A stretch of DNA of 32,132 bases from Mobilicoccus sp032056465. Its GTDB lineage: Bacteria > Actinomycetota > Actinomycetes > Actinomycetales > Dermatophilaceae. Positions 23,085-31,137 of the stretch are shown here, in pieces; the stretch's first letter is position 1; each line of letters starts with the position of its first letter. The notes beneath the pieces are model-generated. The model ran no database searches and was not told the origin of the DNA. It saw only the letters and a list, made by a program, of their open reading frames with translations. Both the position numbers and the translations under genes were made by a program. The stretch is taken from NCBI RefSeq assembly GCF_032056465.1, contig NZ_DAMBCL010000040.1; one strand, written 5' to 3'.

Positions 23085-23461
23085 GGCCACCTCCTTCGGA
23101 GCCACATCGTAAGGACCCCGATCCGTTCGGGCCGGAACGTCCGATCAGCGGGCAGGGTCGGTCGATCGACCCGAATCCCGATGCCGCCGAGCGACGCTCG
23201 AAGGACGCCCGCGCGGCGCGCGCGGTGGGACCGCTCCCGGGTCGGGCCTGGACGGACGGGCCCCGGGGCCGTCACGCGCCGTCCCGCCACGAGGACGGGG
23301 CCCGAGAGGGCGCCGGGGGCCGCGAGGTCGTCTCGCGTGTCGAGAACGAGGGGATTCCGGGCCCAAAGTCATGGACGCCGAGCCGCTCCGGATGGTCTCG
23401 TGGTGGGACGAGCATCCCCCGTCGAGGGACGGCCTCGACGGGATGTCAACGAGGAGGTTCC
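23085..23461. other. 377-nt divergent intergenic region
   Basis: No gene is supported here. It should hold promoters for the membrane protein-glnA2-glnE group (-) and for the SRPBCC gene (+). A perfect 12-bp palindrome, GGTCGATCGACC, lies at 23160-23171 and can also be read as GGGTCG-N6-CGACCC (23155-23172), a candidate operator. At 23356-23375 the stretch around GGGCCCAAAGTC resembles one half of a DosR box and shares GGGCCCAA with the site before the usp gene. The rest is GC-rich with several minor dyads. Confidence 0.5.
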
Positions 23462-23869
23462 ATGTCTCTTCAGCACGACACGGAGGCGACGTCGCCCGCT
23501 GGCGATGACGCGATCGAGGTCGTCCAGAACGTCCCCCGCCCCGTGGGCGAGGTCTGGGCGCGGCTCACGACCCGGGAGGGCATCGAAGCCTTCCTCGGCG
23601 AGGGCGCGACCCTGGGCGCGAAGGGCGACCCGTGGCACGCCGCCGACGGCACCCGCGGCGTGACCCGTAGTTACCACCCCGAAGAACAGATCCGCGTCTC
23701 CTGGCACGCGGACGAGGATGCACCGGCCACCCTGGTCGACCTGCAGATGAAGCCCGACGGCGACGGCACCCTCCTCACCCTTCGCCACGAGCATCTCGAC
23801 GACTCGGCCGACCGTTCCGACCTCCAGCGGCGGTGGGACGCCGCTCTCCACCGGCTCACCGAGGTCTGA
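23462..23869 (+). CDS. SRPBCC (AHSA1-like) domain protein
   Basis: The 135-residue protein has the helix-grip pattern of SRPBCC/AHSA1 proteins: an opening strand IEVVQNVPRPVGEVWARLTTREGIEAFL, a central GVTRSYHPEEQIRVSWHAD, and a final helix DRSDLQRRWDAALHRLTEV. These small proteins bind hydrophobic ligands, and in some cases act as co-chaperone-like domains; no ligand can be inferred here. Start: ATG 23462 with GAGGAGG four bases upstream. It is transcribed alone and faces a small gene across a long hairpin. A weak DosR-box-like sequence lies about 90 nt upstream. Confidence 0.82.
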   Translation: MSLQHDTEATSPAGDDAIEVVQNVPRPVGEVWARLTTREGIEAFLGEGATLGAKGDPWHAADGTRGVTRSYHPEEQIRVSWHADEDAPATLVDLQMKPDGDGTLLTLRHEHLDDSADRSDLQRRWDAALHRLTEV

Positions 23870-23906
23870 GTCACCCGAGACCGGCCGACGACGCCGCACA
23901 CGACAC

Positions 23907-23957
23907 ACACACGACAGCGGGTCCGCACCCCGGGGGTGCGGACCTGCTGTCGTGTGT
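23907..23957. terminator. long bidirectional terminator hairpin
   Basis: Arms at 23907-23929 and 23935-23957 pair over 23 positions with one G-T wobble (23919 and 23945), around a 5-nt loop. It is the longest helix in the window and sits between two convergent genes, so it can serve both. Confidence 0.82.
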
Positions 23958-24008
23958 CCGGGCCGCGGACGTGCCGGCTCGTCTCCGGCCGAGTCACCCG
24001 CCTGCCGC

Positions 24009-24194
24009 TCAGCCCTCTTCCTCCTCGCGGCGACGGCGGTCCTCCTCGTCCCAGGCCTCGGTGCGCGCCGCGGCGCTCTCGAGGGCGTTCTGGGCGGCCT
24101 CGCGCGTCGGGTACGGGCCCATGAGGTTGTCCTTGCGGGAGGTGTGTTCCTCCTCCTCGACCTGGCCGGTCGCGATGTTGTACCAGAACGGCAT
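24009..24194 (-). CDS. small conserved actinobacterial protein (SPOR-like, 61 residues)
   Basis: The protein reads MPFWYNIATGQVEEEEHTSR onward, then NLMGPYPTREAAQNALESAAARTEAWDEED and an Arg/Glu tail. The pattern W/YYN-x-x-TGQVE, MGPY-x-TREEA and a terminal WDEED block is familiar from short hypothetical proteins across actinobacteria, sometimes labelled SPOR-domain. The function is unknown. The start is ATG 24194; the upstream in-frame extension is low-complexity and the ribosome binding site is weak (GGCGGGAT). It converges on the SRPBCC gene and lies 137 nt downstream of the amidohydrolase gene on the same strand. Confidence 0.78.
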   Translation of the reverse strand: MPFWYNIATGQVEEEEHTSRKDNLMGPYPTREAAQNALESAAARTEAWDEEDRRRREEEEG

Positions 24195-24317
24195 GGTGAT
24201 CCCGCCTCTCGTCGTGAACGTCTCCGCCGGCACCCTGAGCCGGCCCGCGCTGCCAGTGTGTCTCGTGAACCGTCGTTCGCGCGAGGGATGACGCGCCCCT
24301 GTGCGGCAGGCCCCGCC

Positions 24318-24338
24318 CGGGTGAGGTCGCCTCACCCG
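24318..24338 (-). terminator. hairpin overlapping the amidohydrolase stop codon
   Basis: CGGGTGAGG (24318-24326) pairs perfectly with CCTCACCCG (24330-24338) over a three-base loop. The stop codon at 24332-24334 lies inside it. No T tract follows on the minus strand, so termination is plausible but not certain. Confidence 0.45.
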
Positions 24339-25939
24339 TGAACGAGCCGCCCGGCCACGACGGTGGCCGCCACGCGGGTCTCGCGCAGCGCGGCGGAGGC
24401 CTCGCGGGAGGTGCTGGGGATGGCGAGGGGGTCACGGTCGAGGAGGAGGACGTCGCCGCGTGCGCCGGGGGCGAGGGTGCCCTGCCCGTCGGTCGAGTCG
24501 GCGAGGGCCTCCGCGGCGGTGAGGGCCTGCTCGGGGTGCAGGGGGTCGCGGGCGTCGGCCGAGCGGTGGACGGCGGCGGCGATCTCCAGCCACGGGTCGA
24601 GCGGGGAGACCGGCGCGTCCGAGCCGAACCGCAGCGCGACGCCCGCCTCGCGCATCGTCCGCAGCGCGAAGGTCCGGTCGAGCCGGTCGGGCCAGCACTG
24701 CACGCTGACGTCGCGGTCGTCGAGCAGGTGGGCCGGCTGGACCGAGGCCCGGATCCCGAGCGCGGCCATCCGCGGCACGTCCCCCCACCGGATGAGCTGG
24801 ACGTGCTCGACCGAGCCGCGGGCCCCGGTCGCCTCGAACGCGTCGACGGCCTCCCCGACCGCTCGATCCCCGATCGCGTGCACGGCGACCTCCAGGCCCG
24901 CGCCGTGGGCGCGGGACAGCAGCGCGAGGAGTTCCGCGGGCGGCACGTTCTGGACCCCGCACGGGTCGGCGAAGTCGGCGCCGTCGGCGAAGGGCTCGCA
25001 GCAGTAGGCGGTCCGGGTGTTGAGCGAACCGTCGCTGATGATCTTGAGCGGCCCCATCTCGAGCAGCCCACCGCCGCCCGGCAGGCGTGCCCCGCTGCGC
25101 AGCCCGGCTCCGAGCACGGCCTCGAGACCCTCGGCGTACGTCGCGGTGCGGACCCGGACCGTGTCGACCGGCGAACCGTGAGCACCGCCGAACCGGCGCG
25201 GCCAGGCCCGGAAGGAGTCGCTGAACTCCATGTCGACGACGCCGGTGATCCCGGTGGCGTTGATTCGGGCGACGACGTCGGAGTACCGCGCCTCCATCGC
25301 CGCGGTGACTCCCGGGAGCTCCATGAGCTGCGGAAATACCCCGAACCACTCGGCCTCCTCGATGACGCCCGGCCGGTGGGCCACGCCGAGGAGGTCCATC
25401 GCGCGCGTGTTCGCCCAGCCGTGGTGACCGTCGCCGCTGATGAGGACGACCGGGTGCGCCCCGCTGACCTCGTCGAGCTCGGCGACCGACGGCTCGCGCG
25501 ACCACGTCGCCGAGCGGTGCCCCCGCCCCTGGAGCGTCTCCCCGGGAGCGAGGTGTCGCAGTCCGGCCCGCACCATCGCGCACGCCTCCTCCGGTGAGCG
25601 GGCCGCCGACGTGTCGAGCCGCATCGACATCTGCACCCACTGCCCCAGGTGCGCGTGGGCGTCCCACAGCCCCGGCATCGCCCAGCGGCCGCCGCCGTCG
25701 TGGACCTCGAGGCCGTCGGCGTCGAGGCCGGGGGCGACGGCCTCGACGACCCCGTCGCGGATACGCACGTCGACGAGTCCCTCGGACGGCTCGGTCTCCG
25801 TGCCGCTCGCGCGCGCCGAACCCCGTCGGCCCCGGTCGCCCACCGGCACGAGGCGCACGTCGCGGATGAGGCACGAGCGCAGATGGGTGGCCGGGGCGTC
25901 GGGAGGCGTGGCGGTCGGGGGGTCGAAGTCGTGGGTCAT
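24332..25939 (-). CDS. YtcJ-like amidohydrolase (metal-dependent, amidohydrolase family 3)
   Basis: The 535-residue enzyme has the N-terminal metal motif PGLWDAHAHLGQW (His95, His97), then LKIISDGSLNTRTA, VHAIGDRAV, SVEHVQLI, and FGSDAPVSPLDPW near the C terminus with its metal-binding Asp, before the closing small beta domain (GARGDVLLLDRDP). These are the landmarks of YtcJ/NfdA-type hydrolases that cleave N-substituted amides such as formamides; the substrate cannot be read from sequence. Its ATG overlaps the stop of the Lrp-type regulator gene as ATGA, so both are produced from one message. The first 20 residues are Pro/Thr-rich and may be dispensable. It probably degrades a compound sensed by, or linked to, the divergent M20/transporter/aminotransferase genes. 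Confidence 0.87.
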   Translation of the reverse strand: MTHDFDPPTATPPDAPATHLRSCLIRDVRLVPVGDRGRRGSARASGTETEPSEGLVDVRIRDGVVEAVAPGLDADGLEVHDGGGRWAMPGLWDAHAHLGQWVQMSMRLDTSAARSPEEACAMVRAGLRHLAPGETLQGRGHRSATWSREPSVAELDEVSGAHPVVLISGDGHHGWANTRAMDLLGVAHRPGVIEEAEWFGVFPQLMELPGVTAAMEARYSDVVARINATGITGVVDMEFSDSFRAWPRRFGGAHGSPVDTVRVRTATYAEGLEAVLGAGLRSGARLPGGGGLLEMGPLKIISDGSLNTRTAYCCEPFADGADFADPCGVQNVPPAELLALLSRAHGAGLEVAVHAIGDRAVGEAVDAFEATGARGSVEHVQLIRWGDVPRMAALGIRASVQPAHLLDDRDVSVQCWPDRLDRTFALRTMREAGVALRFGSDAPVSPLDPWLEIAAAVHRSADARDPLHPEQALTAAEALADSTDGQGTLAPGARGDVLLLDRDPLAIPSTSREASAALRETRVAATVVAGRLVHG

Positions 25940-26994
25940 GGGACCGAAGGTAGGCCCGCCGCCGCCTCCGCCACGGCGGGAACGACGAGACTGCCCGTGC
26001 GTCGACCGGATTCGTCGACGATCCAGCCCATGCGTTTGACCGAGCGGAGCAGGAACATCGAGCGCAGTACCTCGATCCGCACGCTCCCCCCGAGCGCCTT
26101 CTCGAACGACGCGACCCCGGCGACCGACCGGCTGAACACCGAGAACACGAGATTGGCCTCACCGGTGGTCTGCACCCCGAGACGCAGGTGGGCGAGCGAT
26201 CCCAGCGCCGCGATGGTGCGTTCGGACTCGGCGGGCGGCACCCGGGCGAACCAGATCGCGGTGATCGGCCAGCCCGCGGCGGCGTGGGCGACCTCGCACC
26301 GGAACCGGATCGTCTCGGTGCCGACGAGGCGGGCCAGGCGCCGGCGCACCGTCGCCGGTGTGCCCTGCGTCCGGCGGGCGAGCTCGGCGACCGACGCCCG
26401 GCCGTCGCGCGCCAACGCCGCGACGAGAGCGCGATCCTCGGGGCCGAGCGGCTCGGCGGGGGCGGGGGCCGCGCCCCGGGGCGCCCACTGGCCGAGGTCG
26501 GCGCGCGCCAACCGGTCGAGCCGGCCGGCCTCGGCGATCTGATCGGAGTCGAGGTCGTCCAGACGCCAGGCCGAGCCGTCGCGGATCACCTGGGTGACCA
26601 CATGGGCGTCGACTCCCGCCACGTCGCCACAGCTCCCGAGGTCGTCGAGGACGAGACGGGTGAGGCCGCCGAGATCGGGCGTGATGACGGTCGCGAGCAA
26701 CAACCCCGCGTCGGTCGACTCGTCGAGCCCGACGATCCGCGCATCGGCCGCGAGCGTCCTCGCGAGGGCCCTCCGGTTCGCCGGGGCGCACCGGACCTCG
26801 ACGATGGCCGTCGTCTGCGCGCCGGCGGTCCGCACCGGTTGCACGCTCACCCAGGCGAGCCCCTCACCCGTGAGCCGCTTCCATCGCGCCGCGCACGCGG
26901 TCGCGCTGATGCCGACGACGGCCCCCACGTCGACCCACGGCAGCCGCGGCGCGATCTGCAGGACGTGACAGATCGCCCGATCCACGTCATCCAC
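25936..26994 (-). CDS. double-domain Lrp/AsnC-family regulator
   Basis: The 352-residue protein contains two Lrp-like units. The first has an HTH at about 1-50 (MDDVDRAICHVLQIAPRLPW, then SATACAARWKRLTGEGL) and a ligand-binding RAM-like part to about 145. The second HTH is canonical (LGPEDRALVAALARDGRASV, then GTPATVRRRLARLVGTETI) at about 185-240, followed by another RAM region with TGEANLVFSVFSRSV. Ordinary Lrp proteins are about 150 residues, so this is a duplicated or fused form, as is known in several actinobacteria. Start: GTG 26994 with GGGAG upstream. It is divergent from the M20 gene, and two dyads lie between them. It probably controls the locus in response to an amino acid. Confidence 0.87.
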   Translation of the reverse strand: MDDVDRAICHVLQIAPRLPWVDVGAVVGISATACAARWKRLTGEGLAWVSVQPVRTAGAQTTAIVEVRCAPANRRALARTLAADARIVGLDESTDAGLLLATVITPDLGGLTRLVLDDLGSCGDVAGVDAHVVTQVIRDGSAWRLDDLDSDQIAEAGRLDRLARADLGQWAPRGAAPAPAEPLGPEDRALVAALARDGRASVAELARRTQGTPATVRRRLARLVGTETIRFRCEVAHAAAGWPITAIWFARVPPAESERTIAALGSLAHLRLGVQTTGEANLVFSVFSRSVAGVASFEKALGGSVRIEVLRSMFLLRSVKRMGWIVDESGRRTGSLVVPAVAEAAAGLPSVP

Positions 26995-27080
26995 GGACGT
27001 CTCCCGCCGTGATCAAGGCCCCGACCCCTGCACGATTCCTCCTCGCGACGAGCCCGCCGTGAACGATGTCGGTCGATCTT

Positions 27081-27106
27081 CGCACCGTCGTGCGGCAATC
27101 CTGCCG
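27081..27106. promoter_or_regulatory. adjacent inverted repeats in the divergent Lrp/M20 promoter region
   Basis: CGCAC-N4-GTGCG (27081-27094) is followed, with a two-base overlap, by CGGCA-N4-TGCCG (27093-27106). Both are perfect 5-4-5 dyads near the middle of the 206-nt divergent region. They are candidates for binding by the Lrp-type regulator, although the sequences are GC-rich and the classic Lrp consensus is AT-rich. Confidence 0.4.
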
Positions 27107-27200
27107 AATCGGGCCCGGCCGGGGAGAGGACTCGCACACTTCACGTCATCGAGCTGCGCCTCCCCCACCGGCGCCCCGCACGTCAGCAAAGGAGCCGACG

Positions 27201-28460
27201 ATGTCACTGCTCTCGGACACGGTCCGCGCCGCCGGATCGGCCACGGCGCCCGGCGAACTCGTCCAACTGCGCCACGAACTGCACGCCGACCCCGAGGTGG
27301 GTCTGCACCTGCCGCGCACCCAGCGTCGGGTGCTCGACGCGATCGACCACCTCCCCCTCGAGATCACCCTCGGGCAGGACCTGTCGTCGGTGACCGCCGT
27401 CATCCGCGGCCGCGGGGAGATCCGGAGCGAGACGCGGGACGCCGACGGCCACGCCCCCGCCGTCCTCCTGCGCGCCGACATGGACGCGCTGCCCGTCCCC
27501 GAGGAGACCGGGCTCGTCTGGGCCTCGGAGAACCCCGGCCTCAAGCACGCCTGCGGTCACGACATGCACACGGCGATTCTCGTCGGGGTCGCGCACGACC
27601 TCTGTGCCCGCCGCGAGGAGCTCGCCGGCGACGTCGTCCTCATGTTCCAGCCGGGCGAGGAGATGCACGACGGTGCCGCGCTCATGATCCGCGAGGGGGT
27701 CCTCGAGGCCTCCGGACGACGCGTCGAGGCCGCCTACGCCCTGCACGTCTTCGCCGCCGGGTTCCCCCAGGGGATGGTCGTCGGCCGCCGCGGCCCGATG
27801 ATGGCCGCCGCCGACGGTCTCACCGTCGTCGTCCGCGGCAAGGGCGGGCACGGCTCGACGCCGCAGCGCGCCCTCGACCCCGTGCCGGTCGCCTGCGAGA
27901 TCGTCACGGCCCTGCAGGTGATGATCACCCGCCGCTTCGACGTCTTCGACCCGGTCGTCGCGAGCGTCGGCTCGATCCACGCCGGCGAGGCCCCCAACGC
28001 GATCCCCGAGTACGCGACCATCACCGCCTCCGTCCGGACATGGTCGACGAGCACCCGCGACGAGTTCCGCCACGCGGCGGAGACACTCGCGAACGGCATC
28101 GCCGCCGCCCACGGACTCACCGCCGAGATCACCCACATCGACGGCTACCCGTGCACCCACACGACGCCCGCCGAGACCGACTTCGTCGCCGATCTCGTCG
28201 CCGACGTCCTCGGCCCCGAGCGGTTCACCCACCTGCCCCACCCGTTCGCCGGCTCCGAGGATTTCTCCCGCGTCCTCGCCACCGTGCCCGGCACCTTCAT
28301 CGGTCTGGGCGCCACCCCCACCGGGCTCGACCCGGCCACCGCGCCGTTCAACCACAGCTCGTACGCGCGCTACGACGACGCCGTCATCCCCACCGGAGTG
28401 ACCGTCCTCGCCGAGATCGCCACGCGCCGCCTCGCCGCGTCCGCCTCGCGCGACGCCTGA
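27201..28460 (+). CDS. M20D-family amidohydrolase / N-acyl amino acid hydrolase
   Basis: The 419-residue enzyme has the M20 di-metal peptidase layout: LRHELHADPEVGLHLPRTQ near the start, RADMDALPVPEETG (91-104), the metal motif HACGHDMHT (Cys118, His120, His123), FQPGEEMHDGA with the catalytic and metal glutamates, the dimerisation-domain histidine in GKGGHGSTP, and a late FAGSEDFS. Subfamily D includes hippurate hydrolases, N-acetyl-amino-acid and IAA-conjugate hydrolases. Start: ATG 27201 with AAAGGAG six bases upstream. The MFS gene follows after 37 nt and the aminotransferase-like gene after that. An N-acyl amino acid, taken up by the transporter and cleaved here, is a reasonable guess for the substrate. 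Confidence 0.9.
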   Translation: MSLLSDTVRAAGSATAPGELVQLRHELHADPEVGLHLPRTQRRVLDAIDHLPLEITLGQDLSSVTAVIRGRGEIRSETRDADGHAPAVLLRADMDALPVPEETGLVWASENPGLKHACGHDMHTAILVGVAHDLCARREELAGDVVLMFQPGEEMHDGAALMIREGVLEASGRRVEAAYALHVFAAGFPQGMVVGRRGPMMAAADGLTVVVRGKGGHGSTPQRALDPVPVACEIVTALQVMITRRFDVFDPVVASVGSIHAGEAPNAIPEYATITASVRTWSTSTRDEFRHAAETLANGIAAAHGLTAEITHIDGYPCTHTTPAETDFVADLVADVLGPERFTHLPHPFAGSEDFSRVLATVPGTFIGLGATPTGLDPATAPFNHSSYARYDDAVIPTGVTVLAEIATRRLAASASRDA

Positions 28461-28497
28461 TCACCCCCTGCCCTCCTCGCCCGACAGGGAAGACGCC

Positions 28498-29817
28498 ATG
28501 TCCGTCACCGCCCCCGCACCCCGCCTCGACTCGGCCGGCAAGAGGAACGACCACACCCTCGTCGGGACCGCCGTCGGCACCGCCCTCGAGTGGTTCGACT
28601 GGTCGATCTACGGCACGTTCGCCGCGTTCTTCGCCGCCAACTTCTTCACCTCCAAGGAGGCGGCCCACGCCTTCCAAAACACGTGGTGGGTCTTCTTCAT
28701 CGGGTTCCTCGCCCGGCCCATCGGCGGGTTCTTCTTCGGCCGTATCGCCGACACCCGCGGGCGTCGCACCTCGATGATCCTCACCTCGGCGTTCGCCGGC
28801 GTCGGGTCGCTCATCATCGGGATCGCGCCGAGCCACATGCTCATCGGCGTCTTCGCCGTCGTCCTGCTCCTCCTCGGCCGCTTCATCCAGGGACTCGCGC
28901 ACGGCGGCGAGCAGCCCGCCGCGCAGGCCTACCTCGCCGAGGCCGCTCCCCCCGACCGCCGCGGCCTCTGGTCGACGCTCATCTACACCGCCGGCACCCT
29001 CGGCGCGAACCTCGGCATCCTCCTCGCCGCGCTCCTGTCCACGTGGCTAGGCGCCGGCGGCATGGTCGCCTCGGGCTGGCGCATCGCGTTCATCGTGGGT
29101 TTCCTCGGCTCGATGTGGGCGGTGTGGACGCGCTACCGGATGCCGGAGACGCAGACCTTCGCCGAGGCCGCCGACCGGCCCAAGGTCGACCTGTGGGCCG
29201 AGATCGTCCGGTCGCGTGTCGTCGCGGTCAAGGTCATCGGGATGACCGCCGGCCTCACCGTGTCCTACTACCTCTTCCTCGTCGTCGTCTCCGGGTACTC
29301 GATCGCCGTCCTCGGCGCCGACCCGACGGCGACCCTCTGGACCGGGTTCGCGATGAACTTCTTCTTCGTCGCGCTGCTGCCGGTGTGGGGTCTGCTCTCC
29401 GACCGCATCGGTCACCGTCCCGTCATGCTCATCGGCACCCTCGGCATGGCCCTCGTGACGCTGCCGCTGCTCGGCTTCATCGACGGGTCGTGGCAACGCC
29501 TCGCGATCACCCTCGCGGTCGCCTACACGTTCCTCACGGCGCCGTGCGCCATCAGCCCCGCCTACATGGCCGAGCTCGTGCCCACCCGCATCCGCACGAT
29601 CGGCGTCGGCTTCCCGATGGCCCTCGCCACCGCGATCTTCGGCGGCACCGCCGGTCTGCTGCAGTCGGCCCTCGCCGCGAGGTACCACTCCCAGACCCCG
29701 TTCGCGATCTACGTCATCGCCCTGCTGCTCGTCTCCGCCGCCATCGTGTGGTCACTGCCCGAGACCAGGGGCAAGGACCTTGCCGACGAGGACGCGCCCT
29801 CGATCGTCCACGCCTGA
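28498..29817 (+). CDS. MFS transporter, metabolite:H+ symporter type
   Basis: The 439-residue protein has 12 predicted membrane spans and opens with LVGTAVGTALEWFDWSIYGT, the start typical of the MHS group (ShiA, KgtP, ProP relatives). The MFS loop motif appears as GRIADTRGRRTSM in the first half and SDRIGHRPVML in the second. A conserved HGGEQPAAQAYLAE segment lies in TM4-5. MHS members import organic acids, betaines or aromatic acids with protons. The position between the M20 hydrolase and the aminotransferase-like gene suggests an N-acyl amino acid or related carboxylate as substrate; this is inference. Start: ATG 28498 with AGGGAAG upstream. The next gene starts 28 nt after its stop. Confidence 0.88.
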   Translation: MSVTAPAPRLDSAGKRNDHTLVGTAVGTALEWFDWSIYGTFAAFFAANFFTSKEAAHAFQNTWWVFFIGFLARPIGGFFFGRIADTRGRRTSMILTSAFAGVGSLIIGIAPSHMLIGVFAVVLLLLGRFIQGLAHGGEQPAAQAYLAEAAPPDRRGLWSTLIYTAGTLGANLGILLAALLSTWLGAGGMVASGWRIAFIVGFLGSMWAVWTRYRMPETQTFAEAADRPKVDLWAEIVRSRVVAVKVIGMTAGLTVSYYLFLVVVSGYSIAVLGADPTATLWTGFAMNFFFVALLPVWGLLSDRIGHRPVMLIGTLGMALVTLPLLGFIDGSWQRLAITLAVAYTFLTAPCAISPAYMAELVPTRIRTIGVGFPMALATAIFGGTAGLLQSALAARYHSQTPFAIYVIALLLVSAAIVWSLPETRGKDLADEDAPSIVHA

Positions 29818-29845
29818 GCACCGCCCACGCGCCCCGAGGAGATCC

Positions 29846-31064
29846 ATGACCACCCACGCCCTCGCCGACGAGCGCGCTCGCTCGACCGCGGAGTACATCG
29901 CCCTCACCGAGACGTTCACGGCGCACAACTACCACCCGTTGCCCGTCGTCCTCGCCCACGGTGAGGGCGTGGGTGACCGACGTCGAGGGCCGCCGCTACC
30001 TCGACTGCCTCGCCGGATACTCGGCACTCAACTTCGGACACGGACACCCGCGGCTCCTCGCCCGGGCGCACGCCCAGCTCGACGCCCTCACCCTCACCTC
30101 ACGCGCCTTCCACCACGACCGGTTCGGGCCGTTCCTCGAGGCGATCACGGCGCTGACCGGCAAGGACGCCCTGCCGATGAACTCCGGCGCCGAGGCCGTC
30201 GAGACCGCCCTCAAGATCGCCCGGCGCTGGGGACACGAGGTCAAGGGCGTCGCCCCCGACCGCGGCACGATCGTCACGATGGGCGGCAACTTCCACGGCC
30301 GGACGACGACGATCATCTCGTTCTCCACCGACGAGGTCGCCCGCTCCGGGTTCGGGCCCTACACGAGCGGGTTCGTCACCGTCCCCTACGGTGACCTCGA
30401 CGCCCTCACCGCGGCACTCACCGACGACGTCGTCGCGGTGCTCCTCGAGCCCATCCAGGGCGAGGGCGGCGTCGTCATCCCGCCCCCGGGGTACCTCGCC
30501 GGGGTGCGCGCCGCGTGCGTGCTCATGATGGCCGACGAGATCCAGTCGGGCCTCGCCCGCACCGGTGAACTCTTCGCGTGCGACCACGAAGGGGTCGTCC
30601 CCGACGTCTACATCCTCGGCAAGGCCCTCGGCGGGGGCCTCCTGCCCGTCTCCGCCGTCCTCGCCGACCGGGACGTCATGGACGTCATCACGCCCGGCTC
30701 GCACGGGTCGACCTTCGGCGGCAACCCCCTGTCCTGCGCCGTCGCCCACGAGGTCGTCGACATCCTCGCGACCGGCGAGATGCAGGAGCGGGCACGCACC
30801 CTCGGGGCCCGTCTCGACGCCGGGCTCACCGGCCTGGTCGGTGAGGGTGTCCTCGCGAGTCGCTGCCGGGGCCTGTGGGCGGGCGTCGACATCGACCCGC
30901 GGCGTCTGTCGGGCCGGGCGATGTCCGAACGACTGTTGGCCCGAGGGGTCCTCGCCAAGGAGACCCACGCCTCTACCATCCGCCTGGCGCCGCCGCTCGT
31001 CGCGACGGAGGACGACGTCGACCTCCTCGTCGCCGCGTTCGCGGACGCCCTCGCGGAGGCCTGA
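29846..31064 (+). pseudogene. rocD: ornithine-aminotransferase-like gene with a frameshift
   Basis: Two frames together make one class III aminotransferase. The first runs from ATG 29846 (GAGGAG upstream) as TAEYIALTETFTAHNYHPLP to HGEG. The second resumes as AWVTDVEGRRYLDCLAGYSA and continues to the end, with MNSGAEAVETALKIARRWG, EPIQGEGG, DEIQSGLARTG and the PLP lysine in YILGKALGGG. The junction near 29966 fits loss of two bases (GCGCGTGGG expected, GCGTGGG seen). Around 30516-30520 the protein reads VRAACVLMMADE, lacking four or five residues present in homologues. The enzyme would convert ornithine and 2-oxoglutarate to glutamate semialdehyde and glutamate. A sequencing error remains possible for the frameshift; the second lesion favours real decay. 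The second frame could alone start at GTG 29961 but would lack the N-terminal segment. Confidence 0.8.
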
Positions 31065-31124
31065 TCCCCGGCCTTCCCGAGGCCCGGGACCGGCGCCGTG
31101 GCAGGGTGCCCGCGGACCGGTGCC

Positions 31125-31130
31125 TACAGT
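31125..31130 (+). promoter_or_regulatory. -10 element of a probable leaderless map transcript
   Basis: TACAGT fits TANNNT and ends seven bases before the ATG at 31138, placing the expected transcription start at or next to the A of the start codon. No ribosome binding site precedes the ATG. No clear -35 was found. Confidence 0.5.
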
Positions 31131-31137
31131 GGTGCCC

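Noticed and set aside
29961..31064. Intact aminotransferase starting at GTG 29961
   Set aside because: It would lack the first 38 residues, which are clearly encoded in the other frame from 29846 and match the family.
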